Source: Sphingomonas sp. AP4-R1 (GTDB lineage: Bacteria > Pseudomonadota > Alphaproteobacteria > Sphingomonadales > Sphingomonadaceae). From it: a DNA stretch of 64,000 bases. The notes under the pieces were generated by a model that was given only the letters and a program-made list of their open reading frames with translations, was not told the origin of the DNA and did not search any database. The position numbers were made by a program, and so were the translations under genes. The DNA lies in contig NZ_CP053346.1 in the NCBI RefSeq assembly GCF_013113735.1, forward strand, positions 4,974,001 to 5,038,000, in the 5' to 3' direction. The first letter of the stretch is position 1, and every line of letters begins with the position of its first letter. This document shows positions 14,971 through 22,289 of this stretch, one piece after another.

Positions 14971-17679
14971 ATGACGAAATTTGGCAATGTGATGCGCGTG
15001 TGCGCGGCGGTCGCAGCACTCCAGGGTGTGACGGCGGTATGGGCCGCTCCGGCCGATCAGGCCCCGGCCAGCACCGATGCGGCCGCGTCCACCGACAGCG
15101 ATGCGATCGTCGTCACCGGCTCGCGCATCGATCGCGCGGGCTTCCAGGCGCCGACCCCCACCGTCCACCTGCCGGCGGCGGACCTCGCCATCGGCGCGCG
15201 CGCGAACGTCGCCGCCGCGCTGAACGATCTGCCGCAGTTCCGCGCCACCACCTCGGCGCAGACCACCGGCACCAACACCGGCGCCGGCCAGGCCCCGGTC
15301 GATCTGCGCGGCCTCGGCGTCACCCACACGCTCGTCCTGCTCGACGGCCATCGCCTCGTCAGCGACAATGATCTGAACACCATCCCGACCGTGCTGATGA
15401 AGACGGTGGACGTGGTGACCGGCGGCGCATCGGCCGCCTGGGGCTCGGGCGCCGTCGCCGGCGTCGTCAACATCGTGCTCGACGACAAGTATAAGGGCCT
15501 GCAGCTCGGCATCGAAAAGGGCATCTCGTCCTATCATGACGATGCCTCGATCCGCGCCGAGGGCAAGTTCGGCACCGATTTCGCGGGCGGCCGTGGCCAT
15601 GTCCTCGTCGGCGGCGAATATTATGACAGCGAGGGCGTCGTCCCGAAGGCGAGCCGCCCGAATGTCGGCCGCTGGGCGACCATCTCGAACGGCGACGGCA
15701 CCTTCTCGAACGTCCCCAATGTCGGCTTCGCCAATGCGGCGCGCGGCGGCCTGATCCTGTCGGGCGTGAACAAGGGGCAGGTGTTCGGTTCGGACGGCAC
15801 GCTCCACGCGTTCGGCGTCACCAAGACGGTCGGCACCAACGCGATCGGCGACGAGGCCCCCTCGAACGACGATCTCAGCCCGCTCGTCACGCCGCAGCGC
15901 CGTTATTCGGCGCTGGGCCGCGTGAGCTACGAATTCTCGGACGCGTTCAAGCTGACCGGTGAAGTGCGCCACTCGCGCATGTGGAACGACTATATCTGGT
16001 TCGGCGATCATAATCGCGGCAACCTGACGATCAGCATCGACAATGCCTACCTGCCCGCAGCCCAGAAGGCGGCGATGCTGGCGGCCGGCGAGACCAGCTT
16101 CACGATGGGCCGCTTCAACGACGACCTCTCTTACTCGACGATCGATTTCCAGCGCGTCGTCACGCAGGGCACGCTCTCGGCCGACGGCCGCTTCAACATC
16201 GGCAGCAAGGATTTCCGCTGGAGCGCCTATTACAGCTACGGCGCGTTCGACACGGACATCCGCACCCCCGGCTTCCTGCTGAAGCAGAATTACGCGAATG
16301 CCGTGGATTCGATCATCGATCCCACCACCGGCCAGGCCGTGTGCCGCAGCGGTGCCGCCGGCTGCGTGCCGATCAACCTGTTCGGTGAGGGCTCGCCCTC
16401 GCAGGCCGCGATCAATTATGTGACCGGCACGCCGGAATCGCATTCGCACCAGACGCTCAACATCGGCGGCGCCAGCCTGCGCGGCGAGCCGTTCAACACC
16501 TGGGCGGGCCCGGTGTCGTTCGCGGTCGGCGGCGAAGTCCGTCGCGAGCAGATCAACACGAAGGTCGGCGCGCTCGACGCGGCCGGCGCGTTCAGCTCGT
16601 TCAGCTTCGCGCCACTGCACGGCGGGTTCACCGTGAAGGAGGCGTTCGGCGAAATCGTCGTGCCGCTCGCCAAGGACCTGCCGGTCCTGCGCGACCTCGA
16701 GCTGAACGCGGCGGGCCGCGTTTCGGACTATAGCACGACGGGCTCGATCTGGTCGTGGAAGGTCGGCCTGACCGACGAGGTGTTCCAGGGCTTCCGCCTG
16801 CGCGCCACCCGTTCGCGCGACATCCGTGCCGCCAATCTGACCGAACTCTACACCCAGTCCTCGATCGGCTATAACAACCTCACCGATCCGCAGACCAACC
16901 AGAGCGTCTACGTCCAGAATATGGGTGGCGGTAACCGCAACCTGAAGCCGGAGACGGCCGACACCTGGACCGGCGGCTTCACGTATTCGCCGGCGATGAT
17001 CCCGGGCCTCGATCTCTCGATCGATTACTACAACATCAAGATCAAGGACATCATCACCACCATCGCCGCGCAGGACCTCGTCACGCGCTGCTACAACGGC
17101 AACACGTCGCTCTGCTCGCAGATCAGCCGCGATGCCTCGGGCACGATCACGCAGACCCGCTCGGGCTATGTGAACCTGTCGCAGTACAAGACGGACGGCA
17201 TCGACGCCGAGCTGTCCTACCGCATGCCGCTCAGCCGCATCGCGCCGAACCTGCCCGGTACGCTGCGCTTTCACGCATCGGGCAGCTGGGTGAACCGCCT
17301 GCAGGTGAACGACGGCATCAGCACGATCGAATATGTCCGCTCGCAGGGTTATTCGTTCGGTCTGGGTGTGCCGAAATGGCGTGCCAACGGCAGCATCGGC
17401 TATGAAGGCGCGCGCGTCGGCGGCGAGTTCCGGGCCCGTTACATCTCGCCCGGCCTGTACAACTCGACCGTCAACCTGACGAACAACCACATCAACGCCT
17501 ACACCTACTTCGATCTCGAGGCGCACACGCGCATTCCGAACCCCGCCGGCGGCACGCTGGAGCTGTACGTGAATGTGAGCAACCTGTTCGACAAGGATCC
17601 GCCGGTCAGCTCGCTCTACTCGCCTTACTATGACGTGGTCGGCCGGTTCATCTCCGTCGGCGCCCGCGTGAAGTTCTAA
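14971..17679 (+). CDS. TonB-dependent outer-membrane receptor (no STN domain)
   Basis: A 902-residue outer-membrane receptor with signal peptide (cleavage near VWAA/PADQ). The plug starts at DAIVVTGSRIDRAGF (TonB-box-like region) and includes VDLRGLGVTHTLVLLDG and GGASAAWGSGAVAGVVNIV. The rest is an aromatic-rich beta barrel ending RFISVGARVKF with terminal Phe. It lacks the N-terminal STN signalling domain present in its close paralogue at 22290-25271, so it should transport but not signal. First gene of a probable operon with the S9 peptidase and amidohydrolase. The substrate is unknown; the peptidase neighbour suggests peptides. Confidence 0.93.
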   Translation: MTKFGNVMRVCAAVAALQGVTAVWAAPADQAPASTDAAASTDSDAIVVTGSRIDRAGFQAPTPTVHLPAADLAIGARANVAAALNDLPQFRATTSAQTTGTNTGAGQAPVDLRGLGVTHTLVLLDGHRLVSDNDLNTIPTVLMKTVDVVTGGASAAWGSGAVAGVVNIVLDDKYKGLQLGIEKGISSYHDDASIRAEGKFGTDFAGGRGHVLVGGEYYDSEGVVPKASRPNVGRWATISNGDGTFSNVPNVGFANAARGGLILSGVNKGQVFGSDGTLHAFGVTKTVGTNAIGDEAPSNDDLSPLVTPQRRYSALGRVSYEFSDAFKLTGEVRHSRMWNDYIWFGDHNRGNLTISIDNAYLPAAQKAAMLAAGETSFTMGRFNDDLSYSTIDFQRVVTQGTLSADGRFNIGSKDFRWSAYYSYGAFDTDIRTPGFLLKQNYANAVDSIIDPTTGQAVCRSGAAGCVPINLFGEGSPSQAAINYVTGTPESHSHQTLNIGGASLRGEPFNTWAGPVSFAVGGEVRREQINTKVGALDAAGAFSSFSFAPLHGGFTVKEAFGEIVVPLAKDLPVLRDLELNAAGRVSDYSTTGSIWSWKVGLTDEVFQGFRLRATRSRDIRAANLTELYTQSSIGYNNLTDPQTNQSVYVQNMGGGNRNLKPETADTWTGGFTYSPAMIPGLDLSIDYYNIKIKDIITTIAAQDLVTRCYNGNTSLCSQISRDASGTITQTRSGYVNLSQYKTDGIDAELSYRMPLSRIAPNLPGTLRFHASGSWVNRLQVNDGISTIEYVRSQGYSFGLGVPKWRANGSIGYEGARVGGEFRARYISPGLYNSTVNLTNNHINAYTYFDLEAHTRIPNPAGGTLELYVNVSNLFDKDPPVSSLYSPYYDVVGRFISVGARVKF

Positions 17680-17697
17680 GGTCCAACGCCTCCCCCC

Positions 17698-17726
17698 GGC
17701 CGTCGCGCTCCCCCGGCGCGGCGGCC
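17698..17726 (+). terminator. Intercistronic hairpin (attenuator or mRNA stabiliser)
   Basis: GGCCGTCGCGC / GCGCGGCGGCC, an 11 bp stem with one G-U pair and 7-base loop, between the receptor and peptidase genes, 18 bases after the receptor stop. The next gene has its own GGAG site, so this may lower downstream expression rather than end transcription. Confidence 0.5.
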
Positions 17727-17751
17727 AAACCGTTTTCCGAGGAGTGATTGT

Positions 17752-19719
17752 ATGCCGATCCGCCCGATGATCGCGCTGTTGCTGGCGAGCGTCGCCACCG
17801 CCGCCCCCACCGTCGCGGTCGCCGCCCCCGAGGCCACGGCCCCCAAGCCCGCCGCGATCGAGGCGGACGGCGTTCCGGCCATCCCGATGTCGATCGTCGA
17901 GGCGACCCGCCCCTATCTGGAATCGCGCTCCGCGAACTTCCTCGGCTGGAACCCGGTCGATCATTCGATGCTGATCAAGACCCGGTTCGGCAACACCAAC
18001 CAGCTGCACACGGTGGCGACGCCGGGCGCCGCGCGCTCGCAGATCTCGTTCGAGAGCGAGCCCGTTCTGACCGGCTCGCTCGCGCCCACGCGCGGCGACA
18101 CCCTGGTGTTCCAGGAGGATGTCGGCGGCGGCGAATTCTTCCAGCTGTTCCGCCTCGATCATGGCCGCGCCACGCTGATCACCGACGGCAAGAGCCGCAA
18201 CTGGTTCGGCGCCTGGAGCCCGGACGGCGCGAAGATCGGTTACTCCTCCACCCGCCGCAACGGCACCGATTCCGATCTCTACGTGATGGATCCGCGCGAT
18301 CCCAAGTCCGATCACCTCGTCGCACAGGTCGCGGGCGGCGGCTGGAACATCGTCGATTTCTCGAGCGACGGCGGCAAGGCGCTCGTCCTCAACCGGATGT
18401 CGGTCAATCAGGCGGACGTCTATGAGCTGGATCTGGCCAGCGGCAAGATGACGCAGATCAACAAGGGCAAGCCGGCCTCGTTCAGCGACCTGCATTATGC
18501 CCATGACGGCGCGATCTGGACGATCTCGGACGTCGGTTCCGATTTCGCGCGCCTCGGCATCCTCGATCGCGCGTCGGGCGCGTTCGCGTCCAAGACGAGC
18601 GAACCCAAGTGGGACGTCAGCGATTATGCGGTCGCCCCCGACGGCTCTTTCGTCGTCTATGCGATCAACGAAGCCGGCGTCAGCAGCGTCCGCATCATGG
18701 ACACCCGGACGGGCGCCGTCCGCCCGATCACCGGCCTGCCGGTGGGCGTGATCCCCTATGCGATCGGCTCCGCGATCGAGATCGCGCCGTGGGGCACGAT
18801 CGGCCTCAGCATGGCCTCGGCCCGCGTGCCGGGCGATGCCTTCTCGATCGATCCGAAGACGCTGGCGGTCACCCGCTGGACGCAGAGCGAGACGGGCGGC
18901 CTCGATCCCTCGCACAACGTCGAGCCCACCCTGGTCGAGATCAAGAGCTATGACGGCCAGCTCATCTCGGGCTTCCTCTACCGCCCGGATCCGAAGAAAT
19001 TCCCCGGCAAGCGCCCGATGATCATGGATATCCATGGCGGCCCCGAAGGCCAGACCCGGCCGGACTGGATCGGCGGCTTCAACTATCTGCTGAACGAGCT
19101 GGGCATCGCCCTGTTCGAGCCGAACGTGCGCGGCTCGACCGGCTACGGCAAGCGCTTCGTCAATCTCGACAACGGGCCGTTCCACCGCGAGGATTCGGTG
19201 AAGGACATCGGCGCCTTCCTCGCGGCGTTGCAGAAGGATCCGACGCTCGATCCCGCGCGCTTCGCGGTCAACGGCCTCTCTTATGGCGGCTATATGTGCT
19301 ACGCGACCGCGACGCATTACAGCCCGCTGCTGAAGGGCGCGAACTGCTATGTCGCGATCTCGAACTTCGTGACCTTCCTGCAGAACACGCAATCCTATCG
19401 CCGCGATCTGCGTCGCGTCGAATATGGCGACGAGCGCGATCCGGTGCAGCGCAAGAAGCTGGAGGAAATCTCCCCGCTCTCCAGCGTCGACAAGATCACC
19501 GTGCCTTTGCTCGTGGCGACGGGCGGCAACGATCCGCGCGTGCCCGCCTCCGAAGCGATGCAGATGATCAAGGCCGTCCGCGCGCACGGCGGGCAGGCCT
19601 GGCACGTCCTCGCGAAGGACGAGGGCCATGTGTACCACAAGAAGGAAAACGAGGATTATTACTTCTGGGCCAGCATGCTCTTCTGGAAGGAGATGCTGCT
19701 GGGCGAGAAGGCGCAGTGA
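17752..19719 (+). CDS. S9-family peptidase (prolyl-oligopeptidase/acylaminoacyl-peptidase type), exported
   Basis: A 655-residue serine peptidase with signal peptide (first ~25 residues, ending VAVAAPE). An N-terminal WD/propeller-like region (residues ~60-400, e.g. WSPDGAKIGYSSTRRNGT, DLYVMDPRDP) caps the alpha/beta-hydrolase domain. The triad is visible as Ser510 in NGLSYGGYM, Asp594 in GGNDPRVP and His626 in DEGHVYHK. It cleaves peptides or acylated amino acids in the periplasm. GGAG precedes the ATG. Its stop overlaps the GTG start of the amidohydrolase (GTGA), so the two are translationally coupled. It does not obviously belong to the lasso-peptide isopeptidase group, and no lasso biosynthesis gene is present. 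Confidence 0.93.
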   Translation: MPIRPMIALLLASVATAAPTVAVAAPEATAPKPAAIEADGVPAIPMSIVEATRPYLESRSANFLGWNPVDHSMLIKTRFGNTNQLHTVATPGAARSQISFESEPVLTGSLAPTRGDTLVFQEDVGGGEFFQLFRLDHGRATLITDGKSRNWFGAWSPDGAKIGYSSTRRNGTDSDLYVMDPRDPKSDHLVAQVAGGGWNIVDFSSDGGKALVLNRMSVNQADVYELDLASGKMTQINKGKPASFSDLHYAHDGAIWTISDVGSDFARLGILDRASGAFASKTSEPKWDVSDYAVAPDGSFVVYAINEAGVSSVRIMDTRTGAVRPITGLPVGVIPYAIGSAIEIAPWGTIGLSMASARVPGDAFSIDPKTLAVTRWTQSETGGLDPSHNVEPTLVEIKSYDGQLISGFLYRPDPKKFPGKRPMIMDIHGGPEGQTRPDWIGGFNYLLNELGIALFEPNVRGSTGYGKRFVNLDNGPFHREDSVKDIGAFLAALQKDPTLDPARFAVNGLSYGGYMCYATATHYSPLLKGANCYVAISNFVTFLQNTQSYRRDLRRVEYGDERDPVQRKKLEEISPLSSVDKITVPLLVATGGNDPRVPASEAMQMIKAVRAHGGQAWHVLAKDEGHVYHKKENEDYYFWASMLFWKEMLLGEKAQ

Positions 19720-20726
19720 ACGCATTCTCGACCGTGGCGGCCGCGGCGATCAGCATGATGCTGGCCGCCGCGGACCCGGCGGCAGGCGCCCCGCCTGCTG
19801 CCCCCGCCGCCCTTTCCGTCCCCGTGATCGTGGATCACCACGTCCATCTTCACTCCCCGGCGATCCTGGCCTTCCTGCCCGGCTATTGCGCGAGCCCGTC
19901 GCGCACGAGCAAATGCGAGCCTGATTTCACGCGGCCGCTGAAGCCGGAGGATCTGCTCCACGCGATGGATGCCGCCGGCATCAAGCGCGCCTGGATCATG
20001 TCGACCGGCTATCTCGCGGAAAGCCCGCTGATGGGGCCGCTGGTGCCCAACCATGCGGACATCCTGCGCGCCGCCAACGATTTCACCGTCGGCCTGGCCC
20101 AGCGCTACCCCACCCGTTTCGATGCCTATATCGGCGTCAATCCCGTCACCCCGACCGCTCTGGGAGAGATCGCGCGCTGGCGCGGCAACCCGCATGTGGC
20201 GGGCATCAAGCTGCACCTCGCCAATTCGCACTTCGATTTTCACGATCCGGAGCAGGTGAAGCAGTTGGCGACCGTGTTCCGCACCGTCGCCGCGCAGCAC
20301 CAGCGGATCATGATCCACATGCGCAACGGCGCGACCGGCTATGGCGCGGAGGAAGCGAAGATCTTCATCCGCGACGTGCTTCCGGCCGGGCGCGGCACCA
20401 GGGTTCAGATCGCGCATCTCGCCGGCTGGGGCGGGATCGACGCGCCGACGCTCGCGGCGCTGGGCGTCTTCGCCGATGCCAGCGAGGCCGATCGCGCGAC
20501 CTGCCGGGATCTCACCTTCGATCTGGCCGCGATCCGCCCCGAAAAGGTCTCGGCCGCCGATCAGGCGACGCTCGTCGCCTTGATGCGCCGGATCGGGGTC
20601 GATCATTTCGTGACGGCGTCGGACTGGCCCTTCTCGATGGACCTGAAGGCCTATTATGCGTCGCTGGAGACGCTGCCGCTGACGCCCCAGGAATGGCAGA
20701 GGATCGTCCATAACGATGTGGACTGA
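19716..20726 (+). CDS. Amidohydrolase-family metal-dependent hydrolase (TIM barrel), exported
   Basis: A 336-residue protein starting at GTG 19716, inside the peptidase stop, with a hydrophobic leader (AAAAISMMLAAADPA). The metal motif HxH is in IVDHHVHLH; further candidate ligands are in GIKLHLANSHFDF, RIMIHMRNG, QIAHLAGWG and TASDWPF (the usual late Asp). This fits the amidohydrolase_2 family, which hydrolyses or decarboxylates cyclic or aromatic amides and acids. As third gene of the receptor-peptidase operon it probably acts on the same imported material. Later in-frame ATG starts (for example MMLAAAD) exist but would cut the leader. Confidence 0.85.
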   Translation: MNAFSTVAAAAISMMLAAADPAAGAPPAAPAALSVPVIVDHHVHLHSPAILAFLPGYCASPSRTSKCEPDFTRPLKPEDLLHAMDAAGIKRAWIMSTGYLAESPLMGPLVPNHADILRAANDFTVGLAQRYPTRFDAYIGVNPVTPTALGEIARWRGNPHVAGIKLHLANSHFDFHDPEQVKQLATVFRTVAAQHQRIMIHMRNGATGYGAEEAKIFIRDVLPAGRGTRVQIAHLAGWGGIDAPTLAALGVFADASEADRATCRDLTFDLAAIRPEKVSAADQATLVALMRRIGVDHFVTASDWPFSMDLKAYYASLETLPLTPQEWQRIVHNDVD

Positions 20727-20766
20727 TCCGGACGCCCCGTTTCGTCCGGCCGAAAATACCGGACTC

Positions 20767-20797
20767 CTGGCCGGCCTTCGCTTATAGGGCCGGCCAG
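20767..20797 (+). promoter_or_regulatory. Strong hairpin next to sigma-factor ribosome site
   Basis: CTGGCCGGCC / GGCCGGCCAG, a 10 bp perfect stem with 10-base loop, ending 8 bases before the ATG of the ECF sigma gene and covering its weak ribosome site (AGAG). It may end transcription from the amidohydrolase or limit sigma translation. Confidence 0.5.
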
Positions 20798-20805
20798 AGA
20801 GCCCG

Positions 20806-21282
20806 ATGAATCACCTTGGCGACATGATGCGACGCGTTCGCGGAACGCTGCGACGGCGCGGCGTCGCCGATCAGGATACCGAGGATCTCGTCCAGGAAGC
20901 CTTCCTGAAAGTGGAAAGCTACGAGCAGCAGCATGCCGTCCGCTCGCAGGAGGCGTTGCTCGTCAGCACGGCGGTCAATCTCTCGATCGACGAGGCCCGG
21001 CGACAGGGCCGCGCACCGTTCACCCAGGTTTCGAACGTCTTTTCGATCGCCGACGCCACGCCTGACCCCGAACAGTCCCTGCGCTCCCGCCAGCGCCTCC
21101 AGCGGGCGTCGTCCGGATTGGAGCGGCTGCCCGAGCGGACGCGGCGCATCCTCCTCCGCCGTCGGCTGGACGGGGTGAGCTACGCGATCATCGCGCAAGA
21201 AGAGGGGATGAGTATCCCCGCCGTAGAAAAACAAGTCGCCCGAGCGACACTGGAGATGATGAAATGGATGGAGCAATGGTGA
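20806..21282 (+). CDS. ECF RNA polymerase sigma factor (FecI-type)
   Basis: A 158-residue ECF sigma factor. Region 2 has DQDTEDLVQEAFLKVESYE (residues ~22-45) and region 4 has LPERTRRILLRRRLDGVSYA followed by the helix-turn-helix VEKQVARAT. It should direct RNA polymerase to the promoters of the linked TonB-transducer gene. Its end overlaps the FecR gene start, the standard FecI-FecR arrangement, and the transducer receptor follows. No Fur box was recognised upstream, so the inducing signal need not be iron. Confidence 0.92.
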   Translation: MNHLGDMMRRVRGTLRRRGVADQDTEDLVQEAFLKVESYEQQHAVRSQEALLVSTAVNLSIDEARRQGRAPFTQVSNVFSIADATPDPEQSLRSRQRLQRASSGLERLPERTRRILLRRRLDGVSYAIIAQEEGMSIPAVEKQVARATLEMMKWMEQW

Positions 21283-22217
21283 CGCCGCCGCCCGAGGAGC
21301 GGGCACGGATCAACGCCGAAGCCTCCGCCTGGCTCGCCCGGCTGCAGGGGCCCCAGCGCACCGCCGAGACCGAGGCCGCGCTGCAGGATTGGCTGCGCGC
21401 CGACGATGCCCATCAGGCCGCGTTCGAGCGCGCGACGGAGATCTGGGATCTGCTGCCGGGTGCGGTGGTCGCCGGGCACGTGGAGCCGATAGAGCGCCCG
21501 TCCCGTCGTTTCGCGCCGATGGCGATGGCCGCGTCATTTCTGGCGATGGTCGGCGCGGGTGCGCTCACCCTGTACATGGGGCAGGCGCCCGTCCTCTCCA
21601 CGCATGTCGGCGAACAGCATTCCACGACGCTGGATGACGGCAGCCGGGTGGCGCTGAACACGGACAGCCATCTGACGGTCCATTTCGCGCGTGCGGAGCG
21701 CCGCATCTCGCTGGAGCAGGGCGAGGCGATGTTCGATGTCGCGCATGATACGTCCCGTCCGTTCATCGTCAGCGTCGGCAACGAGCATATCAAGGCGCTG
21801 GGCACCGCTTTCGTCGTCCGCAAGGATGGCGATCAGGTGCGGGTGACATTGCTGCGTGGCCGGGTCGAGGTGACGCGTGACGGCGCCAGGCCGCAGCTTC
21901 TGGCCGTGCTGCGGCCCGGCGATCGGCTGTCGGCCGGCGCGTCCGATGCGCCCCGGCTCGATCGGCCGGCGCTGGATACGGTGACGGCCTGGCGGCGCGG
22001 CGAGCTTCTGTTCGACGGCACGCCGCTCGCGGACGCGGTCGCCGAGGTGAATCGCTACGATCATGTGCAGGTCGTGGTGGAGGATCCGCGCCTGCGCGCG
22101 CTGCCGATCTCGGGTGTCTTCAATACAGACGATGCGACCGAATTCGCGGCGGCGGCGGCGCAATTGCATGGCCTGAAGGTGCGCCGACAGGCCGATACGC
22201 TGCTGCTGACGCCCTGA
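21264..22217 (+). CDS. FecR-family anti-sigma/sigma regulator
   Basis: A 317-residue inner-membrane regulator. The N-terminal DUF4880 part (residues ~13-60, EASAWLARLQGP...AFERATEIWDLL) binds the sigma factor. One transmembrane helix lies near residues 80-100 (AMAASFLAMVGAGALTLYMG), followed by the periplasmic FecR domain (HSTTLDDGSRVALNTDSHL, ALGTAFVVR) and a C-terminal part that contacts the receptor's STN domain. The start overlaps the sigma gene by 19 bases; the ATG at 21276 is an alternative. It relays receptor occupancy to the ECF factor. Confidence 0.92.
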   Translation: MDGAMVTPPPEERARINAEASAWLARLQGPQRTAETEAALQDWLRADDAHQAAFERATEIWDLLPGAVVAGHVEPIERPSRRFAPMAMAASFLAMVGAGALTLYMGQAPVLSTHVGEQHSTTLDDGSRVALNTDSHLTVHFARAERRISLEQGEAMFDVAHDTSRPFIVSVGNEHIKALGTAFVVRKDGDQVRVTLLRGRVEVTRDGARPQLLAVLRPGDRLSAGASDAPRLDRPALDTVTAWRRGELLFDGTPLADAVAEVNRYDHVQVVVEDPRLRALPISGVFNTDDATEFAAAAAQLHGLKVRRQADTLLLTP

Positions 22218-22224
22218 GGAAGGC

Positions 22225-22257
22225 GACGAGCCGTCGGTCTTCCCGTCGAAAACGGCT
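22225..22257 (+). promoter_or_regulatory. Hairpin between FecR and transducer gene
   Basis: CGAGCCGT / ACGGCTCG, an 8 bp stem with a 17-base loop just after the FecR stop. It may be an attenuator separating low-level regulator transcripts from sigma-driven receptor transcription. Confidence 0.35.
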
Positions 22258-22289
22258 CGCACTTTTCGCACGAACGCATATCGGGGACT

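Noticed and set aside
17752..19719. Lasso-peptide isopeptidase and cluster
   Set aside because: The TonB-S9-sigma-FecR layout recalls lasso-peptide loci, but no precursor, cyclase or leader peptidase gene is present and the peptidase looks like a general S9 enzyme.
14728..19725. A 1665-codon open frame on the minus strand opposite the TonB receptor and S9 peptidase
   Set aside because: It is antisense to two well-supported genes, has the Arg/Asp/Gly/Ala-rich composition of mirror frames in GC-rich DNA, and contains no domain or signal.
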